Source: Fundidesulfovibrio magnetotacticus (GTDB taxonomy: Bacteria; Desulfobacterota; Desulfovibrionia; Desulfovibrionales; Desulfovibrionaceae). Taken from it: 64,000 nt of DNA. Where the stretch lies: positions 186,001-250,000 of the forward strand of contig NZ_BLTE01000001.1 in assembly GCF_013019105.1 (NCBI RefSeq), written 5' to 3'. This document shows, piece by piece, positions 27,005 through 35,421 of the stretch (its first letter is position 1; each line of letters starts with the position of its first letter). The translations under genes were made by a program, and so were the position numbers. The notes beneath the pieces were generated by a model. It saw only the letters and a program-made list of their open reading frames with translations. It was not told where the DNA came from and did no database searches.

Positions 27005-29539
27005 CTACTCCTCGCGCAGGTACGGCGCGGCCTTCTGGGAGAGCACCCGCCACATCCCGGCCAGGGACATCGCCAGCGTCAGCGCCATGGCCGTTCCCAG
27101 CACGCCCAGCACGGGCCCCGCGAAGAAGCTCCACTCCACCTGCAGGTAGCTCGTGATGAAAAACCACGAGAGCCCGGACCCCAGAGCCAGCGCGGCCAGG
27201 CCCGCCGCCAGCCCAGCCAGGCCGTGCTCCACCAGCATGATGCCCATCACGTCGCGACGCCCGGCCCCGCACACCTTGAACACCACCGTCTCGTAGACGC
27301 GGCGCGCCATGGCCGCGCGTAGGCTCTGCGAGAGCACCAGGAGCCCCGCCAGGAGCGTCACCGCCGCCGAGGCCCGCACCGCCAGCGCGATCTGCCCCGC
27401 CAGCCGCCCCACGTCCGCCAGGGCCTCGTCCACGCGCTGGATGCTCACGTTGCCCATGCGCGAACTCACGCCCTGATAGACCTTCGAATACGCCTCGGGA
27501 CGCGCCGGGTCCACGTAGGCCGTGGCCAGGTAGCTCAGCGGGGCCTGGTCGATCACCCCGGGCGAGAGCACGAACACGTGGTTGAGCGAAAGCGAGAGCC
27601 AGTTGATGCGCCGCAGGCTCGCCACCTTCAGCTCCACCTCGCGCCCCAGCACGCTCACGCTCACCGTGTCGCCCACGCGAAGCCCCAGCCCCTTGGCCAC
27701 CTCCTCGTCCAGGGAGACCAGCGGTTCGCCCGCGTAGTCGGCGGGCCACCACGCCCCGGCCGTGAGCCGCGCATCCGGGGGCATCTCCCGGGAGTAGCTC
27801 AGGCTTCTGTCTCCGCGCACGGCCCAGGCCACGTTCTCGGCCACATCCAACTGTTCCACCGGCACGCCCTTCACCCGCACGATGCGCCCGCGCAGCGAGG
27901 GGGCCACGTCCACGCGGGTCACGCCCGGCACGCCGCGCACGATGCCCTCGAACTCCTCCAGTTGGTAGGGCTGCACGTCCAGAAAGAAAAAGGCCGGGGC
28001 CTGGGCGGGCAGCTCGCTTTTCATGGCGTGCTGGAAGTTGGCGTCTGACAGCGACACCGCGCACAGCGCCGTGAGCCCCAGGCCCAGGCAGGCCACCACC
28101 GCCCCCGTCGGATTGCCCGGGCGGTGCAACCCGCGCAGGGCCAGGGCCACGCGCGGGTCGCGCGGTTCGGGCAGGGCGCGCGCCAGGAGCGTCAGGAGCT
28201 TCGCCAGCAGCCAGAAGGCCACGGCGCAGGCCGCGCAGGCCCCCAGGAACCCCCAACCCAGACGCGGGTCCGGCGAACTGGCCAGCACCAGCCAGCTCAG
28301 TGCCGCGGCAAGGAGCCCCGAAGCCGCCACGGCCCCCCCCGTGGGACGGGCCTTCTCCGGGGCCACGTAGCCCCGGAAGAGCGTGAGCGGCGAGACACGC
28401 AACCGCGACGACAACGGCGGCAGCGCGAAGGCCACCGCCGTGATGAGCCCGAAGAGCCCAGCCAGGCCCAGGGCGCGCGGATAGAGCCCCGGCTTGGGCT
28501 CCACCGGCAGCACGCTCCCAAGGAGCGGAGCGGCCAGCCAGCCCACGGCTGCACCGACGGCCAGGCCAAGGCCGATCCCGGCCAGGGCCAGGGCCAGCAC
28601 CTGGGGGAAGAACGTCCAGAACACCAGCCGCCGGGGCGAGCCCAGGGCCTTCAGGGTGGCGATGGTCCGGGTCTTGCCCTCCAGGTAGCCCGCCACGCCC
28701 TCCGAGACGCCCAGCCCCCCCAGGAGCAGGGCCGACAGGCCCACCAGGGCCATGAGCCCGCCCAGCCTGCCGAAACCGTCGCGGATGCTGGGCGCGGCCT
28801 CCGAGGCCGTGCGCACCCGAACGCCCGGGTCCGCGAAGGACTCCTTGAGCTCCCGGGCCGTCTCGGCCGCGTCCGCCCCGGAGGGCAGCAGCAGCCGGTA
28901 CTCGTGGCGCACCATGGAGCCCGGCCGCGCCAGGCCCGTGCGCTCCATGCCCTCCACCGAGAGCAGAAGCCTCGGCCCGAAGGCCAGCAGGCGCATGGCC
29001 CGGTCCGGCTCGCTCCGAAGCACGGCGCGCACCTGGAAGCGGGCGTCGCCCACCTCGATGAAATCGCCAACGCGCACGCCCAGGCGCTCCAGCAGGTCCG
29101 GATGGACCACCGTGCCGTGCACGCCGTCACGCTCTGCCAGGGCCTCGTCCCGCTCCAGGGCCGGGTCGGTCTCCAGCGTCCCCAGAAGCGGCCAGGCCCC
29201 GTCCACGGCCTTGGCCGAGACGAGCGCCCGCCTGCCCTCCCCCTCGCCGTAGGCCATGGCCCGCATCTCCAGCACGCGCCCCACGCGGCCACGCGCCGCC
29301 AGGCGCGCCAGGTCCGCGTCGGCAAGGGGGGCGTTGGAGAGGCTCACCTCCACGTCGCCGCCCATCAACTGGGCCGCCTGCTCCGACACCGAGGCCCGAA
29401 ACGCCTCCGACAGCGTGCCCACCAGGGCGATGGCCGCCACGCCCAGGCCCAGGCAGCCCAGAAACGTCCAAAGCCCGCGAACCCCGCCGCGCAGTTCGCG
29501 GCGGGCCAGGACGAGGGGGAGTGGAAGAGAAAAAGGCAT
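27005..29539 (-). CDS. FtsX/MacB-type ABC exporter permease (orphan)
   Basis: This is an 844-residue inner-membrane protein with two repeated units. Each has a large periplasmic domain and FtsX-like helices: an N-terminal helix (WTFLGCLGLGVAAIALVG), a central set (MALVGLSALLLGGLGVSEGVAGYLEGKTRTIATLKALGS) and a C-terminal set (MARRVYETVVFKVCGAGRRDVMGIMLVEHG). This resembles the YbbP family, which usually pairs with a YbbA-type ATPase. No ATPase gene lies on either side, so the partner must be elsewhere. The ATG at 29539 has a GGAGG site six bases before it, so longer forms are unlikely. Confidence 0.88.
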   Translation of the reverse strand: MPFSLPLPLVLARRELRGGVRGLWTFLGCLGLGVAAIALVGTLSEAFRASVSEQAAQLMGGDVEVSLSNAPLADADLARLAARGRVGRVLEMRAMAYGEGEGRRALVSAKAVDGAWPLLGTLETDPALERDEALAERDGVHGTVVHPDLLERLGVRVGDFIEVGDARFQVRAVLRSEPDRAMRLLAFGPRLLLSVEGMERTGLARPGSMVRHEYRLLLPSGADAAETARELKESFADPGVRVRTASEAAPSIRDGFGRLGGLMALVGLSALLLGGLGVSEGVAGYLEGKTRTIATLKALGSPRRLVFWTFFPQVLALALAGIGLGLAVGAAVGWLAAPLLGSVLPVEPKPGLYPRALGLAGLFGLITAVAFALPPLSSRLRVSPLTLFRGYVAPEKARPTGGAVAASGLLAAALSWLVLASSPDPRLGWGFLGACAACAVAFWLLAKLLTLLARALPEPRDPRVALALRGLHRPGNPTGAVVACLGLGLTALCAVSLSDANFQHAMKSELPAQAPAFFFLDVQPYQLEEFEGIVRGVPGVTRVDVAPSLRGRIVRVKGVPVEQLDVAENVAWAVRGDRSLSYSREMPPDARLTAGAWWPADYAGEPLVSLDEEVAKGLGLRVGDTVSVSVLGREVELKVASLRRINWLSLSLNHVFVLSPGVIDQAPLSYLATAYVDPARPEAYSKVYQGVSSRMGNVSIQRVDEALADVGRLAGQIALAVRASAAVTLLAGLLVLSQSLRAAMARRVYETVVFKVCGAGRRDVMGIMLVEHGLAGLAAGLAALALGSGLSWFFITSYLQVEWSFFAGPVLGVLGTAMALTLAMSLAGMWRVLSQKAAPYLREE

Positions 29540-29655
29540 AAAGAGCCTCCGGGGCCAGGGATGAAACATTCTATGCAAGTCTCCTCTCTGGCCTCTCCTT
29601 CAACAGCTTGTAACGAGCTTATCGTGGCGATTCGTGAACATCGCCGATGCTGACG

Positions 29656-30081
29656 CTAGAATCCAGACTTGCACTCGTAGAGTTCGTTGTTGCAGTTGGC
29701 CACGCAGGCTGCGCGGCGGTTCGGATCGCGGATGGTGTTGCAGTATGTGGCGCAACTGTTCCACTGGTTGTTGCACGCCACGCGCGCCCTGCGCGCGAAC
29801 GATTCGTAGCTTTCGCCCGGACGCGGCGTGAGGGCTTGGCCGCCGAAATAGCGCTGGGTGCGGTAGCGCCACTGGTCGTCGTACCATTCCTGGTATTCTC
29901 GGGCGCGGCGGCGCTCCTCGCGCCGGATGTCGCGTTCGCGCTCGCGCTCGTGGTAGTATCCATGGGGCGGCGGGGGGGCATAGGGGCCGTACTGGGCCAC
30001 CTGATCCCAGGCCAGAACACGGCCCGGCGCGGCGAACACGAGGCAAAGGCCTATCGCGGCGAATGCTGTTTTCAATTGCAT
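29656..30081 (-). CDS. Exported small protein with Cys-rich C-terminus
   Basis: This encodes 141 residues with a TGGAGG site before the ATG. The signal peptide is about 1-23 (FAAIGLCLVFAAPGRVLA). The middle is strongly charged and helical (HERERERDIRREERRRAREYQEWYDDQW). The C-terminus has six cysteines (ACNNQW, SCATYCNT, ACVANCNN, ECKSG), even-numbered and likely disulfide-bonded in the periplasm. I do not recognise the family and context gives no hint. Confidence 0.7.
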   Translation of the reverse strand: MQLKTAFAAIGLCLVFAAPGRVLAWDQVAQYGPYAPPPPHGYYHERERERDIRREERRRAREYQEWYDDQWRYRTQRYFGGQALTPRPGESYESFARRARVACNNQWNSCATYCNTIRDPNRRAACVANCNNELYECKSGF

Positions 30082-30218
30082 GACGTCCTCCAGGATGCTC
30101 GGTAAACCGGCAAGCAGCCTCCCCCACCACGCTTCCCCGGAGATGTCAACGTCGCGCTTGACGCGCCGCCCACTCCCGGCACAAAAGAATCCCACGCCAT
30201 CTCATCAAGGAGCCCCCA

Positions 30219-31343
30219 ATGGCCCCCCGCCCCGACAAGCCGTCCGTGGTCCACTTCGCCAGCCTGCGCGCACGAGGCCCCAAGGAGAACAAGATCGCCC
30301 GCCTTGCCAGGCTCTTCGACCTCGCCGGGTTCAAAAAACTGGCCGCGCGCCAGGCCCTGGCCGCCGTGAAGGTCCATTTCGGGGAACTGGGCAACGACAC
30401 CTTCGTGAGCCCCGTGCTCATCCGCCCCCTGGTGGAGAAGCTGCGCCAGTACGGCGCGAACCCCTTCCTCACCGACACCGCCACACTCTATTCCGGCTCG
30501 CGCCACAACGCCGTGGACCACCTGCGCACCGCGACGCTCCACGGCTTCACCCCCGAGACTGCGGGCGCGCCCGTGCTCATGGCCGACGGGCTGCGCGGCA
30601 ACGACTGGCGCGAGGTGTCCATCCGCCGCAAGCATTTCCAGTCCGTGAAGATCGCCTCCGGCATCCTCGACGCCGATTCGCTTCTGGCCGTGAGCCATTT
30701 CAAGGGCCACGAAATGGCGGGTTTCGGCGGGGCCGTGAAGAACCTGGCCATGGGCTGCTCGCCCCCGGCCGGCAAGCGCGACCAGCACTCCCCCCGTTTC
30801 CAGGTGAACCGCGAAGCCTGCATCGGCTGCGGCCACTGCCTCAAGGTCTGCCCCGAGGGCGCGGTGACCCTCGCCGACCAAAAGGCCGCCATCGACAAGA
30901 AGGTCTGCGTGGGCTGCGGCGAGTGCCTCACCGTTTGCAAGCCCAAGGCCGTCTCCATGGACTGGGCCACCGAGATCGGCCCCTTCACCGAAAAGATGGT
31001 GGAATACGCCCTGGGCGCGGTGAAGAACAAGAAGGGCCGCTGCGGCTACGTCAACTTTCTGGTGAACGTCACCCCGGACTGCGACTGCGCTTCCTGGTCC
31101 GACGCGCCCATCGTGCCCGACATCGGCATCCTGGCCTCCAGCGACCCCGTGGCCATCGACAAGGCCTGCCTCGACCTGGTGAACGGCCAGGCCGGGCTGA
31201 AGGGCTCCAAGCTCACCTGCAACCTGGCCCCGGGCGAACACAAGTTCCAGGGCCTCTGGCGCCACACCAAGGGCGACCTCCAGCTGACCTACGCCGAGGA
31301 GATCGGCCTGGGCACGGCCAACTACGAACTCGTCGAAATCTGA
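30219..31343 (+). CDS. DUF362 protein with two [4Fe-4S] ferredoxin motifs
   Basis: This encodes 374 residues. A DUF362 domain (about 1-195, with VKVHFGELGNDTFV and SHFKGHEMAGFGGAVKNLAMG) is interrupted by a bacterial ferredoxin module with CIGCGHCLKVCP and CVGCGECLTVCKP. DUF362 sequence then resumes (DIGILASSDPVAIDKACLDLVN). This inserted-ferredoxin form is common in anaerobes and probably moves electrons in the cytoplasm, but its reaction is unknown. The gene stands alone. Confidence 0.9.
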   Translation: MAPRPDKPSVVHFASLRARGPKENKIARLARLFDLAGFKKLAARQALAAVKVHFGELGNDTFVSPVLIRPLVEKLRQYGANPFLTDTATLYSGSRHNAVDHLRTATLHGFTPETAGAPVLMADGLRGNDWREVSIRRKHFQSVKIASGILDADSLLAVSHFKGHEMAGFGGAVKNLAMGCSPPAGKRDQHSPRFQVNREACIGCGHCLKVCPEGAVTLADQKAAIDKKVCVGCGECLTVCKPKAVSMDWATEIGPFTEKMVEYALGAVKNKKGRCGYVNFLVNVTPDCDCASWSDAPIVPDIGILASSDPVAIDKACLDLVNGQAGLKGSKLTCNLAPGEHKFQGLWRHTKGDLQLTYAEEIGLGTANYELVEI

Positions 31344-31477
31344 GAACACGGCCTTCGGGCATTCCGAGATCACTCCGGGGCGCGGCGGCCCCGGTCCCCC
31401 GCGCGGCGAACGGTCGCCGTCGCGGGGTTCGCGCGCCGAAACACCCATTTCCTACCTCCCAGGGAGATTAAACGACC

Positions 31478-32029
31478 ATGGATCAGCAGACAGCCAACCC
31501 CGCACCGGTGGGTCTTCTCGGTTTCGGGATGACCACCATCCTGCTCAACATCCACAACGCCGGATTCTTCCCCATCAGCGCCATGATTCTGGCCATGGGC
31601 ATCTTCTACGGCGGCATCGCCCAGGTGATCGCGGGCATTCTGGAATACAAGAAGGGCAACACCTTCGCCTACACGGCCTTCACCAGCTACGGCATGTTCT
31701 GGCTGACGCTGGTGTTTTTGATCGTGGCCCCCAAGTGGGGCATCACCGGCCCCACGGAGCACGCCTACATGGGCTGGTACCTTTTCGTGTGGGGTCTGTT
31801 CACCTTCTTCATGTTCCTGGGCACCAAGGGCAAGAGCCCGGTGCTGCGCTTCATCTTCGGCTCGCTCGTGGTGCTGTTCATGCTGCTGGCCGTGCGCGAC
31901 TGGTCCGGATCGGCGCTGATCGGCACCATCGCGGGCTGGGAGGGCATCGTCTGCGGGGCCTCGGCCTTCTACCTGGGCGTTGCCGAGGTGCTGGAGGCCG
32001 CGCAGGGCCGCAAGGTGCTGCCCTTCTAG
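31478..32029 (+). CDS. Acetate uptake transporter (SatP/GPR1/FUN34 family)
   Basis: This is a 183-residue membrane protein with six hydrophobic helices. The family signature is present at the N-terminus as NPAPVGLLGFGMTTILLNIHNAG, and the length equals E. coli SatP. It transports acetate or succinate with protons across the inner membrane. In a sulfate reducer that oxidises lactate incompletely, it could export or recapture acetate (inference). The large hairpin at 32168-32250 lies downstream and may end its transcript. Confidence 0.92.
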   Translation: MDQQTANPAPVGLLGFGMTTILLNIHNAGFFPISAMILAMGIFYGGIAQVIAGILEYKKGNTFAYTAFTSYGMFWLTLVFLIVAPKWGITGPTEHAYMGWYLFVWGLFTFFMFLGTKGKSPVLRFIFGSLVVLFMLLAVRDWSGSALIGTIAGWEGIVCGASAFYLGVAEVLEAAQGRKVLPF

Positions 32030-32167
32030 GGATTCGGGCCGTGACGAGGGCCGCCCCGGCCCTTTCCGAGTCCCGGAGCACGTCTGTACCGGAAGAACCT
32101 CCGCGCTCCGGGGTTCGCGCAGGGCAGGGGCGGTCAATCCGCTCGGCCGGTTGGTTTGACAAGTGGC

Positions 32168-32250
32168 CTGCGCCTGCCCTCTTCCGGCTCCGGGCCATGG
32201 ACATATTTGAAGAATATCCATGGCCCGGAGCCGGAAGAGGGCAGGCGCAG
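32168..32250. repeat. Perfect 34-bp inverted repeat
   Basis: Bases 32168-32201 are exactly complementary to 32217-32250, around a 15-base AT-rich centre in which ATATT and AATAT can extend the pairing. This 83-base hairpin is far longer than a normal terminator stem and has no T-run after it. It is non-coding: it lies in the 640-base gap after the acetate transporter. It could be a mobile palindromic element, a transcript-end stabiliser or a protein-binding site. Confidence 0.9.
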
Positions 32251-32289
32251 ACGTGTTCGGTTGGTCGGAGCGCGTCCCGGGACGCCCCG

Positions 32290-32523
32290 CCGCACACCGA
32301 CACCTTGCCCGGTGAAGCCCGCGAAGCAACTGCCGGGTCCAGGGGGGGGCTCCCCCCTGGCGGGTGCAGGGCAGCGCCCTGCCGGGGTCCGGGGCGGAGC
32401 CCCGGCTGCCGGGGCCTCAGCTTGAAGACAAACCCCGAAGCGGGGTTTGTGGGATACGCTTACGGGCGGCAAAGCCGCAAAGCCGACTTTATCAGCCGCC
32501 TAGGCCCCGGCTGCCGGGGCCTC
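32290..32523. repeat. Mosaic of short palindromic repeats
   Basis: This stretch is made of several hairpins. One unit at about 32311-32363 recurs at 62918-62968 on the other strand. A 19-base palindromic unit beginning CCCCGGCTGCC occurs at both 32400-32418 and 32505-32523. CAAACCCCG and CGGGGTTTG (32429-32449) form a perfect hairpin. The text GGGCGGCAAAGCCG at 32464 also occurs in the repeat block near 42830. This is a BIME/REP-like intergenic mosaic. The rest of the gap to 32669 shows nothing recognisable. Confidence 0.75.
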
Positions 32524-32669
32524 TCGACTCCCGGGCGGGGGCGTGGTAGGGTTTGAAAAAAAGGGGAGTGCTTCAAGGTATTTCTCTTTTTCCGCCCGGT
32601 TGTCCTTTGGTGGTCAAAGGCCATTTCCCCCCGGGCGGTTTTTTCCGAACTCCATCCCGCGAGGATCGT

Positions 32670-32849
32670 GTGGACAAGATACAGGACAAGGCCCTTCAGG
32701 TGGCCAAGGAGATCGTGGTGAAGTTCGTGGAGACGGGGCGCATTTCGCCCTCCAACTTCACGGAACATTTCTCTCGCATCTATCTTGAAGTGTTGCGCAC
32801 CATCACCACGCACGAGCCCTACCCGGGCAAGCCCGGAGAACCGGAATAG
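32670..32849 (+). CDS. Small protein upstream of ubiE
   Basis: This encodes 59 residues from a GTG preceded by GAGGA. The sequence is mainly one amphipathic helical pair (ALQVAKEIVVKFVETGRISPSNF, then EHFSRIYLEVLRTI). That resembles the N-terminal helical part of MucR/Ros-type regulators but lacks their zinc finger. It ends two bases before ubiE, so the two are coupled. The role is unknown. Confidence 0.7.
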   Translation: MDKIQDKALQVAKEIVVKFVETGRISPSNFTEHFSRIYLEVLRTITTHEPYPGKPGEPE

Positions 32850-32851
32850 CC

Positions 32852-33553
32852 ATGTCGGGCGACCACGGCCGCAAGGTGGCCTCCATGTTCGGGCGCATTG
32901 CCGCCTGGTACGATTTTCTCAACCATTTCTTGAGCCTGGGCCTGGACATCCTCTGGCGCGGCCGTCTCGTGGAGCGCATGAACCTGCCCGGAGCGAAGCC
33001 CTGCCGCGTGCTGGACCTGGCCGCCGGAACCCTGGACGTTTCGCTGGAGATCGCAGGGCGTCACCCCGGGGCCTTCGTGGCCGCCGCCGACTTCTGCCTG
33101 CCCATGCTCGCCAAGGGCCGCACCAAGCTGGAGCGCCCCGGACGCATCGCGCCCGTGCAGGCCGACGGGCGCGCCCTGCCCTTCCGGGACGAAAGCTTCG
33201 AAGCCGCGTCCATCGCCTTCGGCATCCGCAACATCATCCCGCGGGCCGAGGCCTACGCGGAGCTATTCCGCGTGCTCAAGCCGGGCGGCAGGCTGTGCAT
33301 CCTGGAGTTCGGCTCTGGCCGCCAGCCTATCCTGGGCGGGCTCTACAGGCTCTACCTGAACCGGCTGCTGCCCCTGGTGGGCCGGGTTTTCTCGCGCGAC
33401 GCGGGGGCCTACCGCTACCTGGCGGACACGATCATGGCCTTCCCCGACGCCGACGGACTGGCCGGGGAACTGGCGCGCGCGGGCTTTGCGCGCGTGGAGT
33501 GGGAGAAGATGGCGCTGGGGATCGTGGTGGTCCACGTGGCCGTCAAGGACTGA
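32852..33553 (+). CDS. ubiE: Demethylmenaquinone methyltransferase UbiE/MenG
   Basis: This encodes 233 residues. The opening MFGRIAAWYDFLNHFLSLGLDILWR, motif I VLDLAAGTLDVS, FGIRNI and LKPGGRLCILEFG are diagnostic of UbiE/MenG. It methylates demethylmenaquinone, the last step of menaquinone synthesis. Motif I reads AAGTLD where most members have a second Gly (TGD), a mild variant. Futalosine hydrolase and polyprenyl synthase genes downstream fit the same pathway. Confidence 0.94.
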   Translation: MSGDHGRKVASMFGRIAAWYDFLNHFLSLGLDILWRGRLVERMNLPGAKPCRVLDLAAGTLDVSLEIAGRHPGAFVAAADFCLPMLAKGRTKLERPGRIAPVQADGRALPFRDESFEAASIAFGIRNIIPRAEAYAELFRVLKPGGRLCILEFGSGRQPILGGLYRLYLNRLLPLVGRVFSRDAGAYRYLADTIMAFPDADGLAGELARAGFARVEWEKMALGIVVVHVAVKD

Positions 33554-33566
33554 CGGAGGGCGAGCC

Positions 33567-33779
33567 TCAGGGCAGGACGGCGTGGCGCGTCATGAACCAG
33601 ACCAGAAACAGGCCGACGGCCATGGCCGTCATGCCCATGAAACGCAGGGAGCGAGGCTTCATGGCCGAGAGCTGGCGCAGGACGCCCGGCATCTTTTCCG
33701 CGAAGAGGAAATAGGGCATGCCCTCGAAGACCAGGGCAAGGCCCACGGCCAGGAGCAGGAGCTTCCAATCGATGTTCAT
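33567..33779 (-). CDS. DUF2065 small membrane protein
   Basis: This encodes 70 residues with two hydrophobic helices (WKLLLLAVGLALVFEGMPYFLF and FMGMTAMAVGLFLVWF). The pattern EGMPYFLFAEKMPGVLRQLS is the DUF2065 (YjeT) signature. It is an inner-membrane protein of unknown role. It is convergent with ubiE and divergent from the dehydrogenase gene. The first Met is uncertain because no ribosome-binding site is obvious. Confidence 0.85.
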   Translation of the reverse strand: MNIDWKLLLLAVGLALVFEGMPYFLFAEKMPGVLRQLSAMKPRSLRFMGMTAMAVGLFLVWFMTRHAVLP

Positions 33780-33871
33780 CGGCACGTGATAGTGCGCGGA
33801 GCGGGCCATGTCCAGCCCGCTTGATGCCGGGGGCAAAGTCCGGTAGTGAGCCTGGGCTTCAACGAATCGTC

Positions 33872-35197
33872 ATGGAGACTGCATTGGTAACGTTCGAGCA
33901 ACTCAAGTCCGGCGAGTCCAGGATCGCCGTGGTGGGCCTGGGCTATGTGGGCCTTCCGCTGGCGGTGGCGCTTGCCGGGCATTTCAAGGTGACGGGCTTC
34001 GACATCAGCCCCCGGCGCGTGGAGCGCCTCAAAAGCGGCGTGGACGACACGGGCGAAGTGAGCGCCGCATCCCTGGCCTCGGCCGACGTGCTCTACAGCC
34101 ACGACCCGGAATGCCTCAAAGGCTGCGGCGTGGTGATCGTCGCGGTGCCCACGCCCATCGACTCCCACCGCAGGCCCGACCTCGCCCCCGTGCGCGGCGC
34201 GTCGATCACGGTGGGCAGGCAGCTTTCCCCCGGCAGCGTGGTGGTGTTCGAGTCCACGGTCTATCCGGGGCTCACCGAGGAAATCTGCGTGCCCCTCCTG
34301 GAGGAGAACTCCGGCCTGGCCTGCGGACGCGACTTCTTCGTGGGCTACTCCCCCGAGCGCATCAACCCCGGCGACAAGGTGAACACCCTGGAGACCATCG
34401 TGAAGGTGGTGGCCGGGCAGACCGACGAGGTGCGCGAACTGCTCTGCAGGCTCTACGGCTCGGTGGTGCGCGCCGGGGTGCATCCTGCCAGCTCCATCAA
34501 GGTGGCCGAGGCCGCCAAGGTGATCGAAAACACCCAGCGCGACCTGAACATCGCCCTGATGAACGAGCTGGCCCTCATCTGCGAGAAGGTGGGCATCGAC
34601 ACCCAGGAGGTGCTGGAGGCCGCTGGCTCCAAGTGGAACTTCCTGCCCTTCCGGCCGGGACTGGTGGGCGGCCACTGCATCGGCGTGGACCCCTACTACC
34701 TCACCTTCCTAGCCGAGGGCCTGGGCCTGCACCCCCAGGTGATCCTGGCGGGGCGGCGCATCAACGACTCTATGGGCAAGCACGTGGCCGAAGTGTGCAT
34801 CAAGCGCCTCATCGCCGCCAAGCGGCCCATCTGCGGGTCCACCGTGGGCGTGTGGGGCCTCACCTTCAAGGAGAACGTCCCGGACTTGCGCAACACCAAG
34901 GTGGTGGACGTAATCCGTGAACTGGGCGAATACGGCGTGAACGTCCTCGTGCACGACCCCATGGCCGCCCCAGAGGAGGCCATGCACGAATACGGGCTCA
35001 CCCTCTCGCCCATGGAAGATTTCAAAGGCCTGGAGGCGCTCATCGTGGCGGTGGGGCACCACGCCTACAAAACCATGGATCCGGCACGGATCGCTGGCTG
35101 CTTCACCGTCCCCGAGGCCGGGCTTGTCATGGACATCCGGGGAGCGCTGGACAGACAACGGGTGCTGGACGCGGGACTGACCTACTGGAGGCTCTAG
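33872..35197 (+). CDS. Nucleotide-sugar 6-dehydrogenase (TviB/WbpA/WecC type)
   Basis: This encodes 441 residues. The NAD-binding site is IAVVGLGYVGLPLAV. Other family landmarks are STVYPGLTEEI, YSPERINPGDK, the substrate-site KVAEAAKVIENTQRDLNIALMNE, the catalytic-Cys region PGLVGGHCIGVDPYYL and GLTFKENVPDLRNTKV. It oxidises UDP-N-acetylhexosamine to the uronic acid for surface polysaccharide, to judge from closest motifs. It ends one base before the candidate selenoprotein gene, so the two are probably co-transcribed, though functionally they seem unrelated. Confidence 0.93.
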   Translation: METALVTFEQLKSGESRIAVVGLGYVGLPLAVALAGHFKVTGFDISPRRVERLKSGVDDTGEVSAASLASADVLYSHDPECLKGCGVVIVAVPTPIDSHRRPDLAPVRGASITVGRQLSPGSVVVFESTVYPGLTEEICVPLLEENSGLACGRDFFVGYSPERINPGDKVNTLETIVKVVAGQTDEVRELLCRLYGSVVRAGVHPASSIKVAEAAKVIENTQRDLNIALMNELALICEKVGIDTQEVLEAAGSKWNFLPFRPGLVGGHCIGVDPYYLTFLAEGLGLHPQVILAGRRINDSMGKHVAEVCIKRLIAAKRPICGSTVGVWGLTFKENVPDLRNTKVVDVIRELGEYGVNVLVHDPMAAPEEAMHEYGLTLSPMEDFKGLEALIVAVGHHAYKTMDPARIAGCFTVPEAGLVMDIRGALDRQRVLDAGLTYWRL

Positions 35198-35198
35198 C

Positions 35199-35420
35199 GT
35201 GGAACTTCTCCGCCTCGTGTGTTCGGGCGACTGCTGAAGAGGCTTCCTGGAAGCGAGTTCGCTTCTGAAGTCCCTGGAGAGCGGCGCCTGCATCGAGGTG
35301 GAGATCGACCCCGCCCAGAGCCGCAAGCTGGAACTGGTGAGCCGCCACCGCATGGCGGATGTGGTCTCTCTGCGTGAACTGGACGGGGGAAGGCTCCTGG
35401 CCACGGTGAGGAAGCGTTGA
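35199..35420 (+). CDS. TusA/SirA-like small protein with in-frame UGA, candidate selenoprotein
   Basis: This encodes 73 residues if the TGA at 35235-35237 is read as selenocysteine at position 13. GGAGG (35187-35191) lies seven bases before the GTG start. The gene exactly fills the gap between the dehydrogenase stop (35197) and the mqnB start (35422). The sequence around the UGA is CSGDC-U-RGFLEAS. It is followed by SLLKSLESGACIEVEID, then alternating strands ending LLATVRKR, which fits the TusA beta-alpha-beta fold with Cys-Sec in place of the CPxP active site. A SECIS-like hairpin begins three bases after the UGA. If read as a stop, only a 12-residue peptide would result. Confidence 0.8.
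35235..35273 (+). promoter_or_regulatory. Candidate bacterial SECIS element
   Basis: After the UGA, an outer stem GGCTTC (35241-35246) pairs with GAAG-T-CC (35267-35273, one bulge). An inner 6-bp stem, GAAGCG (35250-35255) with CGCTTC (35260-35265), closes the loop AGTT. The loop starts 18 bases after the UGA and has G as its second base, fitting the bacterial SECIS pattern. Folding was done by eye. Confidence 0.6.
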
Positions 35421-35421
35421 A

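Noticed and set aside
32290-32523. A CRISPR array
   Set aside because: The repeats are palindromic and irregularly spaced with no unique spacers of constant length and no cas genes.
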